Assembly: GCA_965218205.1 (NCBI GenBank)
Contig: OZ244590.1
Location: 682,001 to 746,000 of the forward strand
Source of the DNA: CBDDCA01 sp965218205
Lineage (GTDB): Bacteria; Spirochaetota; Spirochaetia; WTKD01; G963693115
DNA: 64,000 nucleotides
Reading direction: 5' to 3'
Shown here: positions 38,501 through 47,038 of the stretch, one piece after another
Layout: each line of letters opens with the position of its first letter
Position numbering within the stretch: the stretch's first letter is position 1
The notes under the pieces: model-generated
Seen by the model: only the letters and a program-made list of their open reading frames with translations
Told to the model about the DNA's origin: nothing
The model's database searches: none
Position numbers and translations under genes: made by a program

Positions 38501-40150
38501 GATCCCGCAGAAGTAAGCAACATACAAGTAAAAGGAGTAGAAGGAAGGAATGCAACGCTATCGTGGGCAGCCCCCAGCCTTACTGCAAGCCACAAAACAG
38601 ACACAGGAGACACCCTAGCAGTAGCACAAGTATCGTACAAAGTATACAAAGTAGCAAAAAATGGTAGTTCACAGAGGACAATAGCAGAGATAATAATAGC
38701 AGCAGGAGGAAGCCCCACAACAACAGCAGCAGGAACAACCAACAGCACTCTGACAGGATTGACAGTAGGCACAAGCTATGAAATAGTAGTGCAAGCAGTA
38801 AACAGCACCGATCCCAACAAAGAGTCAACAGGTGTCCGCAAAGAGTTTATCGCAAAAGAAGCCTATGGAGCACCAGGAAAGCCCACCATACAAGCAAATG
38901 CACAAGGAGCTACCATAGTACTTACCATAACAGCCCCAACCGTAAAAGGAACAGCAGAAGACGGAACAACTACTCTCAGAGATAATCAAATAGACTACAA
39001 AGTATACTATATAGCCTCAAATACAAGCATAAATGGAGCAACAGTAAAAACACAAGCACAAAGATCAAGCGATGCACAAGTAGGAGCAGAAAAAGACGAT
39101 GTGCCAACAGGAGCAACAAGCTATACAATACGCAACCTACGATTGAATACAAAGTACTATATCACTGCAGTAGCAGTAAACAGTCTCAAAAAGACAAAAA
39201 TATCAGCAGAAGCAACAGCAGTCTCTGCCAGCACCCCAACAGTAGCGATAGGAAATACCACAAAGGTTTCAGCAACAGTAGGCTCAGCACCAACATCAGC
39301 ACATACAACGAGAGTACTTACCAGTATTAGTCCCAGTGGACTATCATTTACCTGTGATGAAAGCACAGTAGATAACAGCACCCTCAAGCAAGAAACAGGC
39401 CTAACAGTAACATTTGCAAAAAATACCAATACAGTAACAATAACAGGCACAGCAAATAAATCAAATATACATGATACTGCTATAACTGAGTATAGCTATG
39501 GAGTAGTGGAATGTACCATTACCTCTGCAGGAGCAAACTCGGGACAAAAGGTACTTGCGACTATCAATGTAGAGACAGGGCTGGTGAAACTAGCAAGCGA
39601 AGTAGCGAGCTATTACAGACCAACAACAAAATCAGCACTCAAAGCTATTATCACTGCAGAAAAAACAAGACAAGGTTCAGGAGGGAACAGCAACCCTAGC
39701 CCCAACCTCAACATGATAGATACGAGTGCTATTACTGATATGTCTGGTTTATTTCAGGATGATAGTACTTTTAATGGAGACATTACACAGTGGAATACCA
39801 GCAATGTAACGATTATGAGAGCCATGTTTAATAATGCCAGTAAATTTAATCAAGATATAGGAAGATGGAATATGAGCAGTGTAAAGTATATGTATGCTAT
39901 ATTTTTGGCCGCAAGTGCTTTTAATCAAGACATAGGAGATTGGGATGTACGGAATGTTCGTTTTAATGGAGGTTTGGTTGGTACTCAGTTCTTATTTTCT
40001 GGTGCTAGTAAATTTGATCAAGATTTATCATCATGGAAATTGTGTAATTTAACAAGAATATATCCTAGTGATTTCTTAGGTTCAGCTATGGCTGGCAAAA
40101 CAACAAAGTACCCAAAGATTTTTAAAGGGAATCCAGCATGTACATCGTAG
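35521..40150 (+). CDS. Giant phase-variable surface lipoprotein D (poly-G frame switch; OFF as read)
   Basis: ATG at 35521 (AAGGAG eight bases upstream) codes MNDSYKSKELYSMKKI, then G14, and stops after 25 residues. The long frame to 40150, which carries VHSLYKQS, the hydrophobic core and lipobox LVGC, is reached only with 13 or 16 G. ON, it is about 1,542 residues with the domain order of giant B: about ten FN3-like domains, Ig-like domain with FTCDES and VVECTI, four DUF285 units (FNGDITQW, FNQDIGRW, FNQDIGDW, FDQDLSSW), end CTS. Most of it is nearly identical to B at DNA level; small in-frame indels (for example HKSRSGSDTEAS against QKDTEVS) and the DUF285 tail differ. A tandem neighbour of lipoprotein C. 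Confidence 0.88.
35569..35582 (+). repeat. Poly-G tract (14 G), phase switch of giant D
   Basis: Fourteen consecutive G, 16 codons after the ATG. The lipoprotein frame needs 13 or 16. Confidence 0.9.
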
Positions 40151-40167
40151 CATAGAGAGACGCATGC

Positions 40168-40203
40168 CTATAGCAAGAAAGGATAGCTCCTTTCTTGCTA
40201 TAG
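40168..40203. terminator. Family hairpin terminator after giant D
   Basis: 16-bp perfect stem (CTATAGCAAGAAAGGA), loop TAGC, between the converging giant D and rbsK genes; it may serve both. Confidence 0.8.
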
Positions 40204-40221
40204 ATATCTGTTTTCTTTCTC

Positions 40222-41187
40222 TTATGGAGTGCTTGAGCCTGTAATTGCTGCTATCTGTGCTAATGTAGGCATGCTTTTTTGTGCTCCCATTGTGGTAGTA
40301 GAGAGACCTGCTACTGTATTTGCAAACTCTATGCTTGTTTGTATAGACATTGATTGAGACAAAGCATAGGCAAATCCTGCATTAAAGGAATCTCCTGCTG
40401 CAGTGGTATCAATAGCAGCAAAAGTATGTTTTTGTGGCACATAAGTGCTATGGTGAGCATCAATATGAAACGCTCCATTTTTTCCAAATTTTATAATAAC
40501 ATTTTTAACACCTAAGTCAATGAGTTTCTTGCCTGCCTGTTCTGCCTCTTTAGGAGCTGTTACCCTAATCCCTGTAAGCTGCTGTATTTCTGTTTCGTTA
40601 GGGGTAATATAGTCTATATTGCTATAAAAAGTAGCAGAAAAATGTTTGTCTTCAGGGACAGGAGCAGGATCGAGTATACATATAATATTATCCTGTTGTT
40701 TTAGTGTTTCTAACGCAAGGGAAATTGACTCTATTGGAATTTCAAGTTGAAGCAATACAAAATGTGGTACAGTGGTATTCTTTTGAGCGTGTTGCAGAAT
40801 AATAGAGCAAGCGTAGTCTATGTATTCTGAGTCTACTGTGTTATTTGCCCCTGGAATAACTACAATTCTGTTTTGACTTGTCGCTTCTTCTACTTCAATC
40901 AATGCTATCCCTGTAGGTTCAGTGGCATGTTCTTGTATATAACTACTCTTTATATGCTCTTGTGCAAATATAGCCTTATACATGTTTCCGTACTGATCTT
41001 TCCCTATTTTGCCAAACATACTTACTTGTGTATTGAGTCGTGCTAATGCTACTGCTTGATTAGCTCCTTTTCCCCCAGGGAGAGTAAGTAAGTTTGAGCC
41101 TATAATTGTCTCTCCAGGGAGAGGAAAATGTCCAACAGTACTAATAATATCCATGTTGATACTGCCGATAACATAAAATTGTTGCAT
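40222..41187 (-). CDS. rbsK: Ribokinase
   Basis: 321 residues, PfkB family. N-terminal GSINMDII and GGKGANQAVALARL bind the sugar; the C-terminal DTTAAGDSFNAGFAYAL holds the anion hole and catalytic Asp. It phosphorylates ribose to ribose 5-phosphate. Start at 41187 (MQQFYVIG) has AGAGG seven bases upstream; the ATG at 41205 is less well placed. Divergent from rbsA-rbsC-rbsB, which strongly supports ribose as substrate. Confidence 0.93.
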   Translation of the reverse strand: MQQFYVIGSINMDIISTVGHFPLPGETIIGSNLLTLPGGKGANQAVALARLNTQVSMFGKIGKDQYGNMYKAIFAQEHIKSSYIQEHATEPTGIALIEVEEATSQNRIVVIPGANNTVDSEYIDYACSIILQHAQKNTTVPHFVLLQLEIPIESISLALETLKQQDNIICILDPAPVPEDKHFSATFYSNIDYITPNETEIQQLTGIRVTAPKEAEQAGKKLIDLGVKNVIIKFGKNGAFHIDAHHSTYVPQKHTFAAIDTTAAGDSFNAGFAYALSQSMSIQTSIEFANTVAGLSTTTMGAQKSMPTLAQIAAITGSSTP

Positions 41188-41293
41188 AATAAACCTCTTC
41201 ATCAAAAGGAAGTAGTAGTATTGTATTCCTTACTATTTTTTCATTTCATAGAAATAAAGAAACATACCTATGCTCTCAGCATATTATACATAA

Positions 41294-41321
41294 TTGCTTG
41301 AGATATGATACTATATATAGT
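41294..41321 (+). promoter_or_regulatory. rbsA promoter with overlapping 16-bp palindrome
   Basis: TTGCTT (41294-41299), 16-base spacer, TATAGT (41316-41321), then nine bases to the rbsA ATG, with no Shine-Dalgarno. ATACTATATATAGTAT, a perfect palindrome covering the -10, is a plausible operator for a sugar regulator. Confidence 0.5.
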
Positions 41322-41330
41322 ATACACTCT

Positions 41331-42839
41331 ATGAATATTCTCCGTATACATAATATATCTAAATCCTTTTTTGGAGTACAAGTACTGCACAAGGTATCGT
41401 TTGCAGTACAACAATCAGAGATACATGGGCTTGTTGGGGAAAATGGGGCAGGAAAATCTACTCTCATGAACATAATCTCAGGTATGCTCCCTAAAGATGA
41501 AGGAGAGATATATGTTAATGGAGAACCTTGTGTGTTTCATCATCCTACAGAGGCAGAAAAAGCAGGTATCATTCATATACACCAAGAGCTTACCATATTG
41601 CCTGAGTTATCGGTAATAGAAAATTTGTTTCTAGGAAAAGAATTGCACTCTTTTGGCGTACTCAATGAAAAGAAAATGTACAGAAAAGCATATGAAATTT
41701 TTGACACACTAGGCTTGGATATTGATATTACAAAAAAAGCATACCAGCTTTCCTTAGGACATCAGCAAATTATAGAGATAGCAAAAGCCTTGTTATCAGA
41801 TAATCCTGCACTTATTATTTTAGATGAGCCTACTTCTTCGTTGGCAAATGCAGAGATAGAAAAATTATTTGAAGTTATGCTACATCTTAAACATACGAAA
41901 AAAGTATCCTTTATATATGTGTCTCATCGTATGAACGAATTATTTCGTATGTGTGATAGTATTACAATACTTCGTGATGGAGCATACATTACAAGCACTC
42001 CTACAAAGGACACTACTATTGATCAAGTAATAAGCAGAATGATTGGAAGGAAAATTGAAGAGCAGTATGGTAGCACTGTACATGTTGATACAAGTATATA
42101 CGATAAAGAGCCATTACTACAGGTGAAAGGTATCAGTAAAAAAACACAGTTTAAGAATGTAACCTTTAATGCATATGCAGGGGAGATACTTGGGTTTTAT
42201 GGATTAGTTGGGTCGGGGCGTACTGATGTATTAAAAGCTATTTTTGGTGCAGAGCATGTTGATAGTGGTACTATTTTGTTTGACAATACCTCTATTACAT
42301 ACAGTAGTCCCTCTCACTCAATACAACAAGGAATTGGGTTTTTGTCCGAAGACAGAAAATTAGAGGGAGTATTAGCCAATTTTAATGTAATAAAGAACAT
42401 AAGTATTAGTAATTTTTCAGAAATATCAAAGTTTGGATATATACAACAAAAAAAAGAACATGCTACTGTGGAATCTCTTATAAATAAGCTGTCGGTAAAA
42501 GTATCAAACTCTCATAACTCTATATTGTCTTTAAGCGGAGGAAACCAACAAAAGGCACTACTATCTCGCTGTCTTAATTATCCATTACGATTACTTTTAT
42601 TAGATGAGCCAACAAGAGGAATTGATGTTGGTTCTAAACAGGACATCTATGCTATTATGCGTTCTTTGGGAGAACAAGGAATTGCTATTATTATGGTATC
42701 CTCCGATTTGCTGGAAATTATTCAAGTAGCTGATAGAGTAGCAGTGATGCATGAAGGCTCTCTTATGAAAATATTACAGAAAGAAGAACTACATCAGGAG
42801 ACTATTATGCATCTTTCAACAAATTCAAAAAAAGTATAG
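41331..42839 (+). CDS. rbsA: Ribose ABC transporter ATP-binding protein
   Basis: About 502 residues with two fused ABC domains. The first has Walker A GENGAGKST, signature LSLGHQQ and Walker B LIILDEPTS. The second has a degenerate P-loop region (GLVGSGRTDV), signature LSGGNQQKA and LLLDEPTRGIDVG, as in RbsA/MglA/AraG proteins. It energises ribose uptake. Start ATG 41331 gives MNILRIHNISKSF; it lies nine bases after a -10, so the mRNA is probably nearly leaderless. An in-frame start at 41298 lies in the promoter. Confidence 0.92.
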   Translation: MNILRIHNISKSFFGVQVLHKVSFAVQQSEIHGLVGENGAGKSTLMNIISGMLPKDEGEIYVNGEPCVFHHPTEAEKAGIIHIHQELTILPELSVIENLFLGKELHSFGVLNEKKMYRKAYEIFDTLGLDIDITKKAYQLSLGHQQIIEIAKALLSDNPALIILDEPTSSLANAEIEKLFEVMLHLKHTKKVSFIYVSHRMNELFRMCDSITILRDGAYITSTPTKDTTIDQVISRMIGRKIEEQYGSTVHVDTSIYDKEPLLQVKGISKKTQFKNVTFNAYAGEILGFYGLVGSGRTDVLKAIFGAEHVDSGTILFDNTSITYSSPSHSIQQGIGFLSEDRKLEGVLANFNVIKNISISNFSEISKFGYIQQKKEHATVESLINKLSVKVSNSHNSILSLSGGNQQKALLSRCLNYPLRLLLLDEPTRGIDVGSKQDIYAIMRSLGEQGIAIIMVSSDLLEIIQVADRVAVMHEGSLMKILQKEELHQETIMHLSTNSKKV

Positions 42840-42852
42840 GAAGGAACAGTAT

Positions 42853-43803
42853 ATGAATCAAGGAATGAATCGACAATCTTTTTTTTCTTTTTTCCAGAGA
42901 AACAGTTCGTTATGTGTGTTTGTATTACTCATAATGATTGTGAGTATTTTAAGTCCAGATTTTTTGACTATTGGAAATTTGCTCAATGTATTACGTCAAT
43001 CTTCTATCAATGGACTTATTGCTTTTGGAATGACCTTAGTGGTATTGACTGCAGGCATAGATTTATCGGTAGGATCAATTTTAGCTTTTTCTGGTGCTTC
43101 TACGGCACTGTTATTGCAAACTAACATTGCTCCTCCTATAGTGTTTATCATTGGGCTGTTTATTGGAGTATTGGTAGGAGCGTGTAATGGCATATTGATA
43201 GCATATGCAAAGCTCCAGCCTTTTATTGTAACGTTAAGCACTATGACTATTTTTAGAGGGCTTACACTTGTGATTACGCAAGGGAAGCCAGTGAGTATAG
43301 CAAACTCTGGCACTTTATTTGAAAATCTTGGTACAGGGTATTGGGTAGGTATTCCCATTCCTGTTTATATTCTTTTTTTCTTTTGTATTGTGTTATGGTT
43401 TGTATTACATAAAACAGTGTTAGGAAGATCTATATATGCACTAGGAGGAAATGAGAAAGCAAGCTATATAGCAGGAATTAAAACAAAATGTGTTAAAATT
43501 GTAGTATATGCAAGCTCAGGATTGTTGTCTACTTTAGCAGGAATGATTTTAATTTCACGCTTAAGTTCGTCTCAGCCAACATTGGGTGCAGGCTTTGAGC
43601 TAGAAGCTATTGCCGCAGTGGTAATTGGTGGCACGACCCTTGCTGGAGGGAGAGGAAAAATTTTAGGGACTTTGCTGGGTATTTTGGTAATTGCAGTACT
43701 GAACAATAGCCTTAATTTACTTGGGGTATCTTCGTTTTATCAACAAGTAGTGAAAGGGCTAGTAATTTTATTAGCGGTATTGTTTGATTTAAGAAAAAAA
43801 TAA
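42853..43803 (+). CDS. rbsC: Ribose ABC transporter permease
   Basis: 316 residues with eight to ten hydrophobic segments. GMTLVVLTAGIDLSVGS is the RbsC-family signature and AVVIGGTTLAGGRGKILGT the conserved cytoplasmic loop that meets RbsA. It begins 13 bases after rbsA, with AGGAAGG upstream. Confidence 0.93.
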   Translation: MNQGMNRQSFFSFFQRNSSLCVFVLLIMIVSILSPDFLTIGNLLNVLRQSSINGLIAFGMTLVVLTAGIDLSVGSILAFSGASTALLLQTNIAPPIVFIIGLFIGVLVGACNGILIAYAKLQPFIVTLSTMTIFRGLTLVITQGKPVSIANSGTLFENLGTGYWVGIPIPVYILFFFCIVLWFVLHKTVLGRSIYALGGNEKASYIAGIKTKCVKIVVYASSGLLSTLAGMILISRLSSSQPTLGAGFELEAIAAVVIGGTTLAGGRGKILGTLLGILVIAVLNNSLNLLGVSSFYQQVVKGLVILLAVLFDLRKK

Positions 43804-43830
43804 ATTTTATTAAATATAAAGGAGGAAATG

Positions 43831-44721
43831 ATGAAAAAAATAATGTTATTTTTAATCATTGTATCAATGAGTGCATCACTCTTATTTGCTGGTGGAGAAT
43901 CAGAAAATGCTGCTAACACAGTAGGCTTTTCTATTTCTACACTTAACAATCCGTTTTTTGTAACCTTAGAACAAGGTGCAAAAGAAAAAGCACAAGAATT
44001 GGGCTTAGATCTTGTAGTGCTTGACGCACAGGATAATCCCAGTAAGCAGCTTAATGATATTGAGGATCTCATAAGAAAAAAAGTTGCAGTAATACTTGTA
44101 AATCCTACTGATTCTGATGCCGTTGTTTCTGCCATAAAGTCAGCAAATAAGGCAGGCATTCCTGTTATTACCGTTGACAGAAGTGCAAGTGGTGGAGTTA
44201 TTGCTTCTCATGTAGCATCTGATAATGTTGCTGGAGGTATGCTTGCAGGCGAATATCTGCTAGAGCAGGTAGGCTCAGGAGTAAAAGTTGTTGAGCTAGA
44301 AGGAGTGCCTGGTGCTTCTGCTACTCGTGACAGAGGAATGGGTTTTAACAAAGTAGTAGACAATACGCTTGATGTTGTTGCTCGTCAAACAGCTAACTTT
44401 AATAGGGCAGAAGGGCTTTCTGTTATGGAAAATATACTACAGACACATAAAGATATTGTGGGAGTATTTGCTCATAATGATGAGATGGCATTAGGGGCAG
44501 TAAAAGCCCTGGAAGCAGCAGGAATGGCTTCGGTAATAGTGGTAGGATTTGATGCTACTGATGATGCGGTAGCAGCAGTAAGTGCTGGGGCTATGAACGC
44601 TACTGTAGCACAAAAACCAACTCTTATTGGTGCTTTGTCTGTCGATACAGCATATAACATCATCAATAAACAAGAGGTAGATTCTGTGGTAAATGTTGAG
44701 CTTGAGCTTATAACACAGTAG
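43831..44721 (+). CDS. rbsB: Ribose-type periplasmic binding protein
   Basis: About 296 residues; signal peptide MKKIMLFLIIVSMSASLLFA, cleaved before GGESEN. Peripla_BP_4 fold: GFSISTLNNPFFVTLEQGA, VNPTDSDAV, VPGASATRDRGMGF and GVFAHNDEMALGAVKALE are typical of RbsB. Two ATGs stand in tandem (43828 and 43831); the second is better spaced from AAAGGAGG. No cysteine follows the signal, so it is a free periplasmic protein. Last gene of rbsACB, followed by a strong terminator; there is no rbsD. Confidence 0.93.
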   Translation: MKKIMLFLIIVSMSASLLFAGGESENAANTVGFSISTLNNPFFVTLEQGAKEKAQELGLDLVVLDAQDNPSKQLNDIEDLIRKKVAVILVNPTDSDAVVSAIKSANKAGIPVITVDRSASGGVIASHVASDNVAGGMLAGEYLLEQVGSGVKVVELEGVPGASATRDRGMGFNKVVDNTLDVVARQTANFNRAEGLSVMENILQTHKDIVGVFAHNDEMALGAVKALEAAGMASVIVVGFDATDDAVAAVSAGAMNATVAQKPTLIGALSVDTAYNIINKQEVDSVVNVELELITQ

Positions 44722-44747
44722 ATATACAGTATTTTTTTACAAAAAGC

Positions 44748-44776
44748 AAAGTCATCTTATCAAATAAGATGACTTT
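44748..44776. terminator. Terminator after rbsB
   Basis: 13-bp stem (AAAGTCATCTTAT with complement), loop CAA, followed by further T. It lies between converging rbsB and the hydrolase gene and may act in both directions. Confidence 0.88.
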
Positions 44777-44791
44777 TTTTATAGGGATATG

Positions 44792-45772
44792 TTATTTTGA
44801 AACATTGAAAGCTGCATTAAAAAATTGAACTGCTCTATTTTTATATTCTTTTGGATTACGTACCATCTCTGTACAATGTTCATTAGAATTATAAAACCAT
44901 GCGTATACAGAAGGAGCATTTTTTTGTTGTAATGCTTCGTATGGTTTTTTACTATGCTTTACATCTATTCGTGGATCATCAATTGCATGATAGAACATAA
45001 GCCATCTATCGTTAGTATTCTGAGTAAGCATGTCTTGAATGTCATGTTCTAGTAAATTAGTTCTAAAAAATATGCGTCCTATGATATACCCCGAGAACCA
45101 TAAAAATCGTGGAATTCCCAATCGAGCGAGTTCTTCTTGCATAATGCTACGTACCGAAGTAAACGGAGCGTCAAGCAAAGTAGCTTGTATAGATTGATCA
45201 TAACTAAATGTTATAGCAGCAGTAGCTGCTCCCATAGAAATGCCAATAAGCCCAATCTGTGTAAAGCCTTTTGTTTGAAGCCATTGTTTTGCTCCTAAGA
45301 CATCTCTGTATTCGGTGTTGCCCATAGTAGTTCTACCAGTAGTGACAGAAGAAAAGCCTGTATTTCGAAGATCAAGAATAAGCATATTATAATGCTCATG
45401 TAATAACCCTGCTATCATAAGCTGTCGATACCCTGCCTTGCTTTCTCTATAACCCGGTACAATGATAATAGCAATAGAGGAGTCTGTTTTACTGGGAATG
45501 TACCATGCTGATAATGTAATGTCAGTATCAAGGCTTGGAAACTCTACTTCCTCAAAGGAAGACATGCTGTATGTATCAGTATCAAGTAGCACTGTATCTG
45601 CAATATCTTCTGCTATAACAAAACTACTAGGCCTATTGTCTGGAATATAGTATCCTGAAGGAACATTAGATATTTGTAAATACAATACAACACCAAATGC
45701 TATATAGAGAACAAGAATGGCAATAATGATATAGAATATTTTTCTATAATGTTTTTTTATAAATTGTTTCAT
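44792..45772 (-). CDS. Membrane-anchored alpha/beta hydrolase
   Basis: 326 residues. Basic N-terminus and one membrane helix (about residues 12-33), then an alpha/beta-hydrolase domain facing the periplasm: nucleophile elbow GISMGA, oxyanion segment IVPGYRESKAGY, a late DDPRIDV and EHCTEM that can supply acid and histidine. It resembles the YqkD/BAAT-like and peptidase-S9-like hydrolases of unknown substrate. It follows the queuosine transporter gene at two bases, so the two are cotranscribed. Confidence 0.8.
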   Translation of the reverse strand: MKQFIKKHYRKIFYIIIAILVLYIAFGVVLYLQISNVPSGYYIPDNRPSSFVIAEDIADTVLLDTDTYSMSSFEEVEFPSLDTDITLSAWYIPSKTDSSIAIIIVPGYRESKAGYRQLMIAGLLHEHYNMLILDLRNTGFSSVTTGRTTMGNTEYRDVLGAKQWLQTKGFTQIGLIGISMGAATAAITFSYDQSIQATLLDAPFTSVRSIMQEELARLGIPRFLWFSGYIIGRIFFRTNLLEHDIQDMLTQNTNDRWLMFYHAIDDPRIDVKHSKKPYEALQQKNAPSVYAWFYNSNEHCTEMVRNPKEYKNRAVQFFNAAFNVSK

Positions 45773-45774
45773 AA

Positions 45775-46449
45775 CTATTGTGTTTTTACTCCATTTTTAA
45801 GCCATTTCACTCCAAGATATACAAAAGGAGTGTCAAGAATGGCAAATATAAGTTTCAGAAAGAAATAGGGAATGATGAGCTTTATAATAAATCCTGCGGT
45901 ATAAGCAGGCGTTATTTTGTAAAAGGCAACAAACATAAACACGCTTGTATCTATAAGCTGAGACACAATAGTGGAAAGATTATTACGTAGCCACAGTGCT
46001 TTTCCTTTTGTTTTTTTTCGCCAAAAATCAAAGGCCTGCATGTCATGTAATTGTGACAAAAGAAACGCAAGGAGGCTTGCGAAAATAAGCCGAAGTGAAT
46101 TTTTAAATATGCTTGTATATGCTTCATTCATTGTATATGTCCCATATGCCCCATCTATTTTAGAGGTAAAGCGTTCAGCTGGTTCTAATACTACAAAAAT
46201 CTGTACATATATCATCACTATTACTAACGATATTGCTGCTCCTATAATAAAAGATCGTATAATTGTTTTTCCATATACTTCTTCTACAATATCGGTAATG
46301 AGGAATGTAAGGGGAGCCATAAAAATACCAACTGATGTTGAAATAAAAAAGAAATTGATTATTTTAAGCCCAAGTAGGTTCATTCCAACTATAAGGGCGA
46401 TAAATAAAGCAAAAAGTAACAATAATCGATTGTTATTATGTTGTATCAT
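45775..46449 (-). CDS. Queuosine precursor transporter (YhhQ/VUT family)
   Basis: 224 residues from ATG 46449, with about six hydrophobic segments. FLITDIVEEVYGK with its conserved acidic pair, LWLRNNLSTIVSQLIDTSVF and the C-terminal LIFAILDTPFVYLG are hallmarks of the VUT (DUF165, YhhQ) family that imports queuosine precursors such as preQ0 or preQ1. The chosen ATG lies seven bases after a consensus promoter; an in-frame start at 46506 lies upstream of that promoter and was rejected. Confidence 0.87.
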   Translation of the reverse strand: MIQHNNNRLLLLFALFIALIVGMNLLGLKIINFFFISTSVGIFMAPLTFLITDIVEEVYGKTIIRSFIIGAAISLVIVMIYVQIFVVLEPAERFTSKIDGAYGTYTMNEAYTSIFKNSLRLIFASLLAFLLSQLHDMQAFDFWRKKTKGKALWLRNNLSTIVSQLIDTSVFMFVAFYKITPAYTAGFIIKLIIPYFFLKLIFAILDTPFVYLGVKWLKNGVKTQ

Positions 46450-46456
46450 ATCTTTT

Positions 46457-46485
46457 ATTGTAGAAGTAACACAGTATATTGTCAA
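46457..46485 (-). promoter_or_regulatory. Consensus promoter placed for a leaderless transcript of the YhhQ-family gene
   Basis: On the minus strand TTGACA, exactly 17 bases, TACAAT, then seven bases to ATG. It is the best -35/-10 pair in the window and leaves no room for a ribosome-binding site. Confidence 0.7.
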
Positions 46486-46545
46486 ATAAAGAGGAAGCAA
46501 GACCACGAGTTCAAGTATTAAATACGACTTACTCTTTTTCCTTTA

Positions 46546-46782
46546 TCACAGCTGTTTTGCATTAAGGCTAGATAACTTTTTCGATAAGTGATCAATTCTA
46601 ACATCTATTGTAGCTGTTTTTATATTAAGACTAGATAATTCTTTTAATATATCTCTATAATTTGATGAAGATTCCTCCCTACTCCTATAAAACTGAGTAG
46701 AGAACATATTTATTATCATAATGATAATTAAAATAGTACTCGGTACTGCTGCTATAAGAGCTGTTAATATTGGAACACTCAT
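46546..46782 (-). CDS. Small membrane protein with coiled-coil tail
   Basis: 78 residues: one N-terminal membrane helix (TALIAAVPSTILIIIMIINM) followed by a heptad-like segment with two related phrases, LSSLNIKTATIDVRIDHLS and LSSLN. AAGGAG is seven bases before the ATG, so it is probably real. No family recognised; the topology recalls small phage-holin-like or scaffold proteins. Divergent from lipoprotein E. Confidence 0.65.
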   Translation of the reverse strand: MSVPILTALIAAVPSTILIIIMIINMFSTQFYRSREESSSNYRDILKELSSLNIKTATIDVRIDHLSKKLSSLNAKQL

Positions 46783-46954
46783 AAATATTACTCCTTCTGC
46801 TTAAATTATAGTAGTAACATAAAAATAAAGCAAATGTCTCCACTCCAGTTTATCTCGTGTATACTTTTGGTAAACCTCCATTCAAATATTTTACTTAAGC
46901 AGTGCTTAAAATTGAGAATATCAGGCTATTTTTTAAAAAATAGACATTTTACTA

Positions 46955-46986
46955 TTGCATTTTTTTTTTTTTTTTCAATATATACT
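46955..46986 (+). promoter_or_regulatory. Promoter with T16 spacer (candidate transcriptional phase switch) of lipoprotein E
   Basis: TTGCAT (46955-46960), a 20-base spacer formed mostly by a T run (16 T, 46960-46975), and TATACT (46981-46986). Loss of three T would give the optimal 17-base spacer. Confidence 0.55.
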
Positions 46987-47038
46987 ATAGTCATATTTAT
47001 AAAAAATTCAAGTGTTAATCTTGAAAAAGGAGCGAAAT

